64,000 nt of DNA from Ferranicluibacter rubi (GTDB taxonomy: Bacteria; Pseudomonadota; Alphaproteobacteria; Rhizobiales; Rhizobiaceae): NCBI RefSeq assembly GCF_011603255.1, contig NZ_JAANCM010000006.1:1-64000 (forward strand). The letters are read 5' to 3'. The position numbers were made by a program, and so were the translations under genes. This document shows, piece by piece, positions 33,686 to 41,947 of this stretch (positions within the stretch are counted from its first letter, which is position 1; each line of letters starts with the position of its first letter). A model generated the notes under the pieces. The model was not told where the DNA came from and did not search any database. It saw only the letters and a program-made list of their open reading frames with translations.

Positions 33686-34399
33686 TCAGAAGAACTCCTC
33701 GAGCTGGCAATTGACGGCGAATTCGGCGACGGACGCCTCGTTCGGAAGAGAGATAAGCATGGCGATGATGCGCGCGAGATCGCCGGGCTGGGTCAGTTGA
33801 TCCGTCGGGCGATCGGTCAATGCTGCGGCCATATCGGTGGCGACGAACCCCGGGCAGACGGCGGTCGCGCGAATTCCTCTGTCGAAGCCCGCCTGGCGGA
33901 TGGCGTGAGAAAGCGCGACGGCAGCAAATTTCGATAGCGAATAGCTGCCCGCCGCTGCCGACTTGACCCGCTTTCCGGACAGGGACGCAAGGATGATGAC
34001 CCGTCCGTGGCCGCTCTCGCACAGCGCGCTCCAGGCCGCTTTGGCAAGCCGGCGCGGGGCCTTCACGTTGACCGACAGCATGGCCTCGATATCGTCTTCG
34101 TCGGCCTCGATCACCGTTTTCGGGATCATGATCCCGGCATTGGCAATGATGGCATCGATGCGACCGAAACGATGAAGGGCACTATCCACCCAACGGCTTT
34201 CCGCCTCCACGTCCTTGGCATCATAGTCTATCAGATGAACGCGCTCGTCGTGGCCGGCAGCCCATGCCGGACGTGCCGGCGTACGCATGGCCAGCGAGAC
34301 AGCCCAGCCCTGCTGCAGCAATTCGGCTGCGACATAATCGCCGATGCCGCGGCTGGCACCGGAGATAAGGGCAACACGGTTTGTGGCGTTCGCGCTCAT
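33686..34399 (-). CDS. Short-chain dehydrogenase/reductase
   Basis: A 237-residue Rossmann-fold NAD(P)-dependent oxidoreductase. Motifs: cofactor loop LISGASRGIGDYVA, DYDAKD strand, ANAGI at about 85-90, the catalytic Ser in ILASLSGKR, the Tyr-x-x-x-Lys equivalent as SYSLSKFA, and CPGFVATDM. All catalytic positions are present. Its ATG overlaps the marR stop by four bases, and it ends one base before the DAO gene. It probably reduces or oxidises a product of the flavoenzyme step. Confidence 0.9.
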   Translation of the reverse strand: MSANATNRVALISGASRGIGDYVAAELLQQGWAVSLAMRTPARPAWAAGHDERVHLIDYDAKDVEAESRWVDSALHRFGRIDAIIANAGIMIPKTVIEADEDDIEAMLSVNVKAPRRLAKAAWSALCESGHGRVIILASLSGKRVKSAAAGSYSLSKFAAVALSHAIRQAGFDRGIRATAVCPGFVATDMAAALTDRPTDQLTQPGDLARIIAMLISLPNEASVAEFAVNCQLEEFF

Positions 34400-34884
34400 G
34401 TGGTCTCCACGATGCGACGATAGGCACGTCGGAGAATGTCCATCAGTTGCTGCTGTTCGTCGTCCGGTATGAAGCTGAAGAAGTCGCGAGACTGCTTGGG
34501 CACGAGCTCCCTTATCTTGACGGCCAGTGCTGCGCCCGCTTCGGTGATGTAGAGTTCCTGGGCGCGGCTGTCTTCCGAAGAGACCTCCCGCCGGATCAGG
34601 TCGTGCGCCACCATCTGTTCGATCAGGCGACCCATCGCGGAGCGATCACGCATCGTTAGATGGGCGATGACCGATGGACGAATTCCCGGATAGCTGTCGA
34701 CCAACAGCAATGTCGTTATTTTTCCTGTCCCCTTGGCAACGTCCAGGCCCTCGAGACACGTGTCGAGATCTCGGGAGACAGCGATATTTATCGTTCGAAT
34801 ATAAAAGCTCAGCGTGCCTTCGAGGACGTCGAGATTGATGTCCTGCGGCGTGGTCGGCGGCTTTGACGGTTGTTTTGGCATCAT
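34396..34884 (-). CDS. MarR-family transcriptional regulator
   Basis: A 162-residue winged-helix dimer protein: dimerisation helix (LSFYIRTINIAVSRDLDTCLEG), recognition region (IRPSVIAHLTMRDRSAMGRLIEQMVAHDLIRREVSSEDSRAQELYITEAG), and the C-terminal helix. The DxR wing motif (EDSRAQ) is clear. The start is one of two adjacent ATGs behind GGAA. It is the first gene of the MarR-SDR-DAO-SBP-permease unit, and upstream of it lie three related AAGTTCA-type half-sites, so autoregulation is likely. Confidence 0.9.
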   Translation of the reverse strand: MMPKQPSKPPTTPQDINLDVLEGTLSFYIRTINIAVSRDLDTCLEGLDVAKGTGKITTLLLVDSYPGIRPSVIAHLTMRDRSAMGRLIEQMVAHDLIRREVSSEDSRAQELYITEAGAALAVKIRELVPKQSRDFFSFIPDDEQQQLMDILRRAYRRIVETT

Positions 34885-34971
34885 ATTTCCGTTGAAAGAC
34901 AAGGGTTCACGGCAGCACGGCGCTTGGGGCGCTGCCGTTCGAGTCTCCCCCCATGTCCTGTTACACTTTCG

Positions 34972-35002
34972 TGAACTTATGAAAGTTCATTTAGTGGACT
35001 TT
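34972..35002. promoter_or_regulatory. Palindromic MarR operator region
   Basis: TGAACTT (34972-34978) and AAGTTCA (34983-34989) form a perfect palindrome with a 4-base spacer. AAAGTTCA (34982-34989) also pairs with TGGACTTT (34995-35002) with one mismatch and a 5-base spacer. Three similar half-sites are thus packed in 31 bases, 88 bases upstream of the marR start, a layout typical of MarR-type autoregulation. The spacer downstream is AT-rich, as for a promoter. Confidence 0.65.
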
Positions 35003-35073
35003 TGCAACTGGTTTCCTGCCAAAAATTACGAATTATCTAACAAAAACAATTACATAATTTTCGCAACACAGTG

Positions 35074-35101
35074 CACCCTGACCTCCACCGAGATCAGGGT
35101 G
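35074..35101 (-). terminator. Stem-loop downstream of the fused ATPase gene
   Basis: CACCCTGA (35074-35081) and TCAGGGTG (35094-35101) make a perfect eight-pair stem with a 12-base loop, 67 bases after the stop of the ATPase gene on the minus strand. There is no T-run on the minus strand, so it is at best a weak or factor-assisted terminator separating the ATPase from marR. Confidence 0.4.
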
Positions 35102-35167
35102 ATGCAGGATGTCTCTTCCGTAGCGGCGTATCGTTTCCCGCAAGGCCAGCGCGTTGAGGACCCGTCG

Positions 35168-36811
35168 TCAGCCTATCGCCGCCGCTCGGGCTTCCCACTC
35201 GGCACCGGGGATCGCGGCGACAAGCGCTCGCGTGTAGTCATGTGCGGGCGCGCGGAAGATCCTTGAAGGCGGCCCATGTTCCACGACGCTGCCTTTGTGC
35301 ATGACCAGAACGTCGTCGCAGATCTGACTGGCCACCCGAAGGTCATGGGTGATGAAGATGATCGCCACCTTCATCTCCTTCTGAACCCGCGCCAGCAGTT
35401 CCAGGATCTGGGCCTGAATGGACACGTCGAGTGCTGACACCGCCTCGTCGGCGACCAGGACCACCGGGTCGAACATCAAGGCCCGAGCGATGCCGATGCG
35501 TTGTCGCTGTCCGCCGGAAAACTCATGCGGAAAACGCTCGTATGCCTGCTCGTCCAAGCCGACAAGCTTCAGCAGACCCATGGCTTTTACCCTCGCTTCA
35601 TGAACCGTCATGCCATGGGCGACAGGCCCGACCGTCAGGATCCTGCCGATCGTATGACGCGGGTTCAGAGAGGCGAACGGATCCTGGAAGATCATCTGGA
35701 TATAGGGCCGCAGCCTCCGGAAGCTTTCTTCCGGCATCTGAGCGATGTCGCGGCCGTCGAAGCGGATAACGCCGCCGTCAGGCTCCAGAAGCTTGAGAAG
35801 AACGCGTCCGAGCGATGACTTTCCCGAACCGCTTTCCCCGACGACGCCAAGGGTTTGGCCTTTGCGTAAGATAAAGCTGACGCCGTTCACCGCCTTGACG
35901 ACACGCGCTTTGCTGAAGACGGAACCGCCGCTGCGGTACTCCTTCTCCAGATTTTCGACCTGAAGAACGATCGGCGTTTCCTCGGGTGTGATCTGATCGT
36001 CGCTCCGCATGCGTGGAACGGCCGCGACCAAGCGCTGGGTGTAGGGATGACGGGGGCTGACCAGCACGTCTTCGGCCCTACCCTGCTCGACAAGATGCCC
36101 CTTTTCCATCACCACGACACGATCGGCGATCTCGGCCACGACCCCGAAATCGTGCGTGATGAACATGACGCTCATGTTCTTGCGTTGCTGGATCTTGCGG
36201 ATGAGGTCGAGGATCTGCGCCTGGGTCGTGACATCGAGCGCAGTCGTCGGCTCGTCGGCAATCAGCACATCTGGATCGAGCGCAAGTGCCATGGCGATCA
36301 TCACGCGCTGGCGCTGGCCGCCCGAGAGGCGGAATGGATATTGCAGGTGCATGAGGGCCGGATCGGGTAGCCCCACCTCTTCCAGCAGTTCGAGAACCTT
36401 CGCCTTCCGGCTTTTGGTTGTGCCGACATTGTGGGCCTTCATGACCTCGGCAATCTGATCGCCGACGGTCATCAGGGGATTCAAGGCAGACAGCGGATCC
36501 TGGAAAATGATGGAGACGGCCTGGCCGCGGAGTGGTCTGATTTTCGCCTCGCTGGTCGCGAGAATATCCATGCCCTTGAAATGGATCTCACCCCCGCTGA
36601 CGCGGATAGATGGTGGGAGTAGCCCCATGATCGTGTTGGCGGTGACAGACTTTCCGGAACCGGACTCACCAATGATGCAGAGGATTTCGCCGGATCGAAG
36701 ATCGAACGATATATTGCTGACGGCGTGGGCTCGCTCCATTCCGACGGGAAGATCCACCGTCAGATTGCGAACGGACAGCACCACGTCGGACGACGCGGGT
36801 TTTTGCGACAT
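35168..36811 (-). CDS. Double-domain peptide-type ABC transporter ATPase (DppD-DppF fusion)
   Basis: A 547-residue protein with two complete nucleotide-binding domains. Domain 1 (about 10-260): [58 protein letters not shown]. Domain 2 (about 285-540): [57 protein letters not shown]. In domain 2 the Walker B reads DEAVSALD, with A for the usual P, common in this group. It supplies both motor subunits for the permeases at 28525 and 29461, from which it is separated by the marR unit. A perfect 14-base inverted repeat lies in its upstream region. Confidence 0.92.
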   Translation of the reverse strand: MSQKPASSDVVLSVRNLTVDLPVGMERAHAVSNISFDLRSGEILCIIGESGSGKSVTANTIMGLLPPSIRVSGGEIHFKGMDILATSEAKIRPLRGQAVSIIFQDPLSALNPLMTVGDQIAEVMKAHNVGTTKSRKAKVLELLEEVGLPDPALMHLQYPFRLSGGQRQRVMIAMALALDPDVLIADEPTTALDVTTQAQILDLIRKIQQRKNMSVMFITHDFGVVAEIADRVVVMEKGHLVEQGRAEDVLVSPRHPYTQRLVAAVPRMRSDDQITPEETPIVLQVENLEKEYRSGGSVFSKARVVKAVNGVSFILRKGQTLGVVGESGSGKSSLGRVLLKLLEPDGGVIRFDGRDIAQMPEESFRRLRPYIQMIFQDPFASLNPRHTIGRILTVGPVAHGMTVHEARVKAMGLLKLVGLDEQAYERFPHEFSGGQRQRIGIARALMFDPVVLVADEAVSALDVSIQAQILELLARVQKEMKVAIIFITHDLRVASQICDDVLVMHKGSVVEHGPPSRIFRAPAHDYTRALVAAIPGAEWEARAAAIG

Positions 36812-36869
36812 AAGTTCCCCTTAATTTTGTAACTTTGTCCGCTGTGGCCGGCATGTATGCATGCCTGAC

Positions 36870-36902
36870 GACAAGATAGTGGATGATGTCCACTATCTTG
36901 TC
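36870..36902. promoter_or_regulatory. Perfect 14-base inverted repeat between divergent ATPase and lysR genes
   Basis: GACAAGATAGTGGA (36870-36883) and TCCACTATCTTGTC (36889-36902) are exact complements with a 5-base spacer. It lies 59 bases upstream of the ATPase start and 122 upstream of lysR. The octamer GTCCACTA inside it recurs, in reverse, in the marR operator region (34992-34999), suggesting shared control by that regulator; a GntR- or LysR-type site is the alternative. Confidence 0.65.
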
Positions 36903-37024
36903 CAGCGCCTTATGACCGCCAGTTGCGTCTTCTGGATAGGTCCCGCCCGTACAAGCAGCCTCGCTCCCACGTGGCACGAAATATGCGTCTCGATGGCATG
37001 TCCCTCCAATGAAAGCGACATGCC

Positions 37025-37999
37025 ATGACGACACAGGCAAGTGGATCGCTCGATGTCCGGCTGATGCGGACTTTGCTGCTGCTCCTGACGGAATGCAGCG
37101 TTTCCAGGACGGCGGAGCTTTTGGGGCAGGCGCAACCGACCGTCAGCCTTACCTTGCGCAAACTGCGCGAGCTTCTCGATGACCCTCTTCTCGTGCGCTC
37201 GGGCAGCACGCTGGTGCCGACGGAGCGCGGACTTGCGATGCGGGAGACCATCCGTGATATTCTGGGGACGATCGATGCGCAGCTCGCGCCGCACCCCACC
37301 TTCGATCCCGCAACGTCGAAGCGGACCTTCCGTATCGTTGCTGCCAACTGCCTCGGCACCGTCTTTTTGCCGCCGCTCGTGGGACGCATCGCCCGCGTCG
37401 CTCCTTCGGTCAATATCGATGTCTGCCCGCTGCCGAGCTATGAGGATTTCCTTGCACAGCTGGCCGACGGCACCATCGATGCCGTGATCGGGAACTGGCC
37501 TCATCCGCCTGAACACCTGAGAATGTCGACGCTTCTGACGACCGACATCGTCTGCGTCGTGCGGTCGAGCCACCCTTTCGCCGGCCGGCGCGACCGCATC
37601 GGGATGGAGGAATTTCTTCGGGAAAACCATCTTTCGCCGACCTCCGACAAGCGCGCGCATCTCAGCCCCATCGACGGGCGGCTGATCGAGCTGGGACTGA
37701 AGCGGCGGATCGGCGTGACCGTGCCCGAATATGCCATCGCGCCCTATGTCGTCGCCCAGTCCGACCTCGTGTTCACCACGGGCCGGCATTTTGCCGAGCA
37801 GATCGCCCAGGCTTTCCCCTTTGCGGTGCTGGATGCGCCGACAGAGCTCGGGCAGATGACGTTCTACATGCTCTGGCACGATTGCAAGCACCATTCGCCG
37901 GACCACGCCTGGCTCCGCCAGATGATCAAGTCAGTGGCAGCCGACGTTCGCGCGCTGGATCGCGCGGCAACGACGGAGACATGCCTCGTCCCCCTCTGA
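37025..37999 (+). CDS. LysR-family transcriptional regulator
   Basis: A 324-residue regulator. The N-terminal winged helix-turn-helix (LMRTLLLLLTECSVSRTAELLGQAQPTVSLTLRKLRELLDDPLLVRSG) is followed by the effector domain (RTFRIVAANCLGTVFLPPLVGRI..., AVIGNWPHPPEHL..., LVFTTGRHFAEQIA). The domain structure resembles the NodD/NahR branch. It is the first gene of the plus-strand Pot-type cluster, 111 bases before the binding-protein gene, and is divergent from the ATPase gene. It probably activates the cluster in response to its substrate. Confidence 0.9.
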   Translation: MTTQASGSLDVRLMRTLLLLLTECSVSRTAELLGQAQPTVSLTLRKLRELLDDPLLVRSGSTLVPTERGLAMRETIRDILGTIDAQLAPHPTFDPATSKRTFRIVAANCLGTVFLPPLVGRIARVAPSVNIDVCPLPSYEDFLAQLADGTIDAVIGNWPHPPEHLRMSTLLTTDIVCVVRSSHPFAGRRDRIGMEEFLRENHLSPTSDKRAHLSPIDGRLIELGLKRRIGVTVPEYAIAPYVVAQSDLVFTTGRHFAEQIAQAFPFAVLDAPTELGQMTFYMLWHDCKHHSPDHAWLRQMIKSVAADVRALDRAATTETCLVPL

Positions 38000-38110
38000 T
38001 GCCCTCTTCGCAAAGCCGCAATAGTGTCTATTGCGATCTGGTTATAGGCGTTCGTGCTCAAAAAACGCACACTTGCTGCAGTGCAAAAGAAACCGGCAAG
38101 AGGTGAGACG

Positions 38111-39190
38111 ATGCAGCAGGGACTGACACGACGGGAAATACTGGCGGGCTTTGCTGCGGGAACGGCCGCCGGCATTCTGGGTTCGACGAGTGCTGCGCAC
38201 GCCGCCGTTTCCGAACTCGTCTGGGCGACGTGGGAATCCAACGGTCATCCGGAATATGTCACCGCTTTCGAGAAGGAGACCGGCACCCGGATCAAGCTCT
38301 CCTTCCTCTCCAGCGAGGATGCGCAGTTCGCAGCCCTGAAGACGGGCTCGGCGGCGGACTGGGACATGATCAACCCGTCGCTCAACGGCAGCTGGCGCTA
38401 TATCAAGGCCGGCCTCCTCAAGGAGATCGATCTTTCCAAGCTTCCCAATGCCGCCCGCATGTACGATGTCCTCAAGACGACGCCCAAGGTGCTGGACGAC
38501 AGCGGCAAGCTCTTCGCCGTCCCCTATCTCTGGGGCCTCAATCCCCTCGTTTACCGCACCGACAAGTTCGACAACGAGCCGGACTACACGACACTGTTCG
38601 ACCCGAAATATTCCGGCCAGCTCGCCATGCGCGACTATGCGCTGGAATCCATTGCGATCGCCGGGCTGGTGGCCGGCGTGCCGCGCGACAAGGTGTTCTT
38701 GATGGATGCAAAGGAACTGGCGGAAGCCAAGAAGCTTCTCATCGCGCAAAAGCCGCTGCTGCGGACCTACTGGCAGACGATCGGCGACCTTACCAACCTC
38801 TTTGCGACCGGCGAGGTGTCCTGCGCCTTCTCCTGGCGCGTGCCCTATGACGAGCTGAAGGGAAAGCTTCCCATGGGAATGGCCAAGCCAAAAGCGGGCA
38901 TCATGGGGTGGTGCGACTGCTTCGGGATGCCCGCCTCGCTTTCGCCCGAAAAGACCGAACTGGCTTTGAAATTCGCCGACTACCTGCTCGGCGCGCAATA
39001 CGCGACCGAAATCGCCCGGATCGGCAATTACGCGACGACCTCCTCGATCATCCGCGACGATCTGACGAAGGAGCAGCAGGCCGCGATCTTCGTGGATGAC
39101 ATGGAGGTGATGAAGTCCTTCATGTGGCCGGTCGCGCCCGATAACTACTCGGACTGGCTGAAGATCTGGAACGAGGTCAAGGCAAGCTGA
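38111..39190 (+). CDS. PotD-type ABC transporter substrate-binding protein
   Basis: A 359-residue periplasmic protein of the SBP_bac_8/PotD group. The leader LTRREILAGFAAGTAAGILGSTSAAHAAV is a twin-arginine-like signal with cleavage near AHA-AV. The mature part starts ELVWATWESNGHPEYVTAFEKETGTRIKLSFL and includes GLLKEIDLSKLPN, GKLFAVPYLWGLNPLVYRTD and a C-terminal PVAPDNYSDW. The family binds polyamines, thiamine-like or betaine-like cations, and some anionic compounds; the ligand is not readable here. AGGTGAG precedes the ATG. It is transcribed with the downstream PotABC-like genes (2-base gap). Confidence 0.9.
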   Translation: MQQGLTRREILAGFAAGTAAGILGSTSAAHAAVSELVWATWESNGHPEYVTAFEKETGTRIKLSFLSSEDAQFAALKTGSAADWDMINPSLNGSWRYIKAGLLKEIDLSKLPNAARMYDVLKTTPKVLDDSGKLFAVPYLWGLNPLVYRTDKFDNEPDYTTLFDPKYSGQLAMRDYALESIAIAGLVAGVPRDKVFLMDAKELAEAKKLLIAQKPLLRTYWQTIGDLTNLFATGEVSCAFSWRVPYDELKGKLPMGMAKPKAGIMGWCDCFGMPASLSPEKTELALKFADYLLGAQYATEIARIGNYATTSSIIRDDLTKEQQAAIFVDDMEVMKSFMWPVAPDNYSDWLKIWNEVKAS

Positions 39191-39192
39191 CC

Positions 39193-40281
39193 ATGCCGGA
39201 GCATACGCCCGTCAAGCCCGAAGCGGGCCTGATCCTGTCGGCCCGCGGCCTTGTCAAATCCTACGGCAAGGGCCGTGCCGTCGATGGGGTCGATCTCGAC
39301 ATTCCGGAGCGGGCCTTCACCACGCTGCTCGGGCCGTCGGGATGCGGCAAGACGACCATCCTGCGGATGATCGCCGGATTCGAGACACCGGACGCGGGAT
39401 CGCTCGTCCTCGACGGACGCCCGCTCAAGGGCGTGCCGCCGGAGCGCCGACCCGTCAACACCGTCTTCCAGAGCTATGCCCTGTTCCCGCACCTGACGGT
39501 GTTTCAGAACGTCGCATTCTCGCTCACCTTGCGGCGCGGGTCGGGCGATCCGTCCTCGCGCGTGAAGCGCGCGCTCGATGCCGTTCACATGGGAGATTTC
39601 GGCGCACGATATCCTCACCAGCTGTCCGGCGGGCAACAGCAACGCGTGGCCGTGGCCCGCGCCATCATCGGGGAGCCGCACATGCTCCTCCTCGACGAAC
39701 CGTTGTCCGCCCTCGACCGGAAGATGCGCGGCCATCTTCAGATCGAGCTGAAGGATCTGCAACGCAGGCTCGGCATCGCCTTCGTCTATGTCACGCACGA
39801 CCAGGACGAGGCCTTCGCCCTGTCCGATATCGTCGTGGTCATGAACAAGGGCCGCATCGTCCAGAAGGCCGATCCGCTGACGCTGTACGCACGGCCGGCG
39901 AGCGCCTTCGTCGCCGACTTCATCGGCTCGGCAAGCCTCGTCTCCGGAAAGATCCTCACAACGAGCCGGGATGAAATGCAGGCGAATGCGACGCTCGAAA
40001 CGCCGCTCGGCATCGTGCAGGCGCCGGCAGTCGAGGGGCTGGAAAGCGGGGCAGACGCGATGCTCGTCATTCGCCCGGAACACCTGCAGGTGTCCACCGC
40101 CCCCTCGGCCCTGCGGGCCCGGGTGCAGCACGTGGTGTTCCGGGGCGACCGGTTCCTGATCGAAGCGGAAAGCCATGGCTGCCTGCTGCGCGTCATGAGC
40201 GACACGGCCCTTGATCCCGGCACCGACATCGGGCTCGAACACGATAGAGCCCGCGCCTTCATCACGCACGCGGAGGGATGA
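39193..40281 (+). CDS. PotA-type ABC transporter ATP-binding protein
   Basis: A 362-residue ATPase with Walker A LLGPSGCGKTTILR, Q-loop VFQSYALFPHLTV, signature LSGGQQQRVAVARAI, Walker B LLLDEPLSALDRKMR and switch VTHDQDEAFALSD. A C-terminal TOBE regulatory domain begins at about residue 285 (VIRPEHLQVS). It energises the two permeases that follow, each joined by four-base ATGA overlaps. Confidence 0.93.
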   Translation: MPEHTPVKPEAGLILSARGLVKSYGKGRAVDGVDLDIPERAFTTLLGPSGCGKTTILRMIAGFETPDAGSLVLDGRPLKGVPPERRPVNTVFQSYALFPHLTVFQNVAFSLTLRRGSGDPSSRVKRALDAVHMGDFGARYPHQLSGGQQQRVAVARAIIGEPHMLLLDEPLSALDRKMRGHLQIELKDLQRRLGIAFVYVTHDQDEAFALSDIVVVMNKGRIVQKADPLTLYARPASAFVADFIGSASLVSGKILTTSRDEMQANATLETPLGIVQAPAVEGLESGADAMLVIRPEHLQVSTAPSALRARVQHVVFRGDRFLIEAESHGCLLRVMSDTALDPGTDIGLEHDRARAFITHAEG

Positions 40282-41156
40282 GCATGCCGTTTTCCCGCGT
40301 CCATCTCGCTTTCCCCGTGGCGCTTGCCCTCGTGCTCGGCTGCGTCCTGCCGCTCGGTCTGCTTCTCGTCTTCAGCGTTTTCACGGTGGACATGGACGCC
40401 TTCGAGATGGTGCCCGACCTCTCCGGCCACAGCTGGGGGCAGATCCTGTCCAATCCGGTCTTCGCCTTCCTGATCGGCAAGGCGGTCGTGTCCGGCCTCG
40501 TCACGGCTGGGCTCGCAGCCCTTGTCGGCTATCCCCTGGCGCTGGCCATGGCCCGCCTGCCGGTCGTCTGGAAAGGCGTCGCCAACATCGTCCTTCTCAC
40601 GCCCCTCTACACCGGCGAGATCGTGCGCATCTACGCCTGGCGGATCGTGCTCGGCTCCGAAGGTCTCGTGAATGCCGTTCTCAAGGGTTTTGACTTGATC
40701 GACGCGCCGCTGAAGTTCCTGCTGTTCTCGCCGTTCACCACGCATCTGGTTCTGCTCTACAACAACCTGCCCTTCATGGTTCTGGCGATCTGGATCTCGG
40801 TGGAGCTGGTGGATCATAGGCTGATCGAGGCGGCACGCGATCTTGGCGCCCGTCCGGTCGAGGCCTTTACCAAGGTGATCCTTCCGCTGACGACGCCGGG
40901 GCTTGCCGTCGGGCTCTTCGCCGTCTTCGCTCTTGCCGCCGGCGACATGCTGACGCCGAGCCTGCTTGGCGGCACCTCCGGCGCAACCCCCATGGCGATG
41001 ATCGACAATCTGTTCGGCACGGCCTTCGACTGGCCGCTCGCCTCGGCTCTCGCGCTCAGCCTTCTCATCGTGCTCTTCGGCTGCGCCAGCCTGATGGCGG
41101 GTCTGCTCCTGCGCATGCGGGGTGCGCGGGCCGTCTTTGCGGGGCGCCTGCCATGA
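40278..41156 (+). CDS. PotB-type ABC transporter permease
   Basis: A 292-residue inner-membrane permease with six predicted helices. The first is FPVALALVLGCVLPLGLLLVFSVF. The EAA loop LIEAARDLGARPVEAFTKVILPLTTPGL is near residue 185, and GDMLTPSLLGG is characteristic of PotB. Two starts are possible (40278 and 40284); the first overlaps the potA-like stop. Confidence 0.92.
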   Translation: MSMPFSRVHLAFPVALALVLGCVLPLGLLLVFSVFTVDMDAFEMVPDLSGHSWGQILSNPVFAFLIGKAVVSGLVTAGLAALVGYPLALAMARLPVVWKGVANIVLLTPLYTGEIVRIYAWRIVLGSEGLVNAVLKGFDLIDAPLKFLLFSPFTTHLVLLYNNLPFMVLAIWISVELVDHRLIEAARDLGARPVEAFTKVILPLTTPGLAVGLFAVFALAAGDMLTPSLLGGTSGATPMAMIDNLFGTAFDWPLASALALSLLIVLFGCASLMAGLLLRMRGARAVFAGRLP

Positions 41157-41947
41157 GCCGAACCGTCTCCCTCGTGCTCGCGCTTGGCGTCGGCTTCTTC
41201 TACCTGCCGATCGTCGTGCTCGCGATCTTCTCGTTCAACGCGTCGAGCCTCATGGCCTTTCCCTTGAGCGGCTTCACGCTCTCCTGGTACGCAGACCTCT
41301 TCGGCAACCGGGCCTTTCTCGAAGGGTTCCTGACCAGCTTCCTCATCGCGCAGCCCGTCGGCATCCTTGGCGCGTTCATCGGGCTAATGGCAGCGCTTGC
41401 CGTGACGGCACCGGGCCTGCGGTTTCGCGCGGTCTTCGTCGTCCTCGTCATCCTTCCCTTTCTGGTGCCGAAGACGGTGCTCTCCATCGCGCAGGCGATG
41501 CTGATGAACTGGGTAGGGCTCGGGCGGGGCGCGACCGCGCTGATTGCGGCGCAGACGCTGGTTGCCGTCCCTTTCGCCACCACGATCATCGCCGCGGTCC
41601 TCATCCGGCTCGATCCGCGGCTGGAGGAGGCGGCGCGCGATCTCGGCGCCACGCCATGGCAGAGCTTCCGCCGCGTGCTCCTGCCGCAGTTGAGCGGCGC
41701 GCTCGGGGCCGCCTATTCCATCAGCGTTATCCTCTCGCTCGCCGACCTCACGATCTCGATGTTTCTGGCGGGCCGAACGCAGCCGCTGTCTCTGGTGGTC
41801 GCGTCGGAATTTCGGCGGGAACTGAAGCCCGACCTCAACGCCATGCAGGTCTCCGTCCTCGTATTGACAGCCGTCATCGTCGCCCTGACCGAACTGAACC
41901 GCCGCCGCCTGCGCCGCCGTGCCTCTCCCATGCGAGACCCCGAATGA
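41153..41947 (+). CDS. PotC-type ABC transporter permease
   Basis: A 264-residue permease: helix 1 LALGVGFFYLPIVVLAIFSFNAS, then the PotC-like LSWYADLFGNRAFLEGFLTSF and the EAA loop LEEAARDLGATPWQSFRRVLLPQL. It completes a PotDABC-like importer. Its start overlaps the potB-like stop and its stop overlaps the next start, each by ATGA. Confidence 0.92.
   Translation: MSRTVSLVLALGVGFFYLPIVVLAIFSFNASSLMAFPLSGFTLSWYADLFGNRAFLEGFLTSFLIAQPVGILGAFIGLMAALAVTAPGLRFRAVFVVLVILPFLVPKTVLSIAQAMLMNWVGLGRGATALIAAQTLVAVPFATTIIAAVLIRLDPRLEEAARDLGATPWQSFRRVLLPQLSGALGAAYSISVILSLADLTISMFLAGRTQPLSLVVASEFRRELKPDLNAMQVSVLVLTAVIVALTELNRRRLRRRASPMRDPE

Noticed and set aside
41122-41943. A 274-codon N-terminal extension of the flavin monooxygenase frame
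   Set aside because: It runs through the PotC-like gene in another frame and is Arg/Pro-rich nonsense; the ATGA-linked start at 41944 fits the operon pattern.
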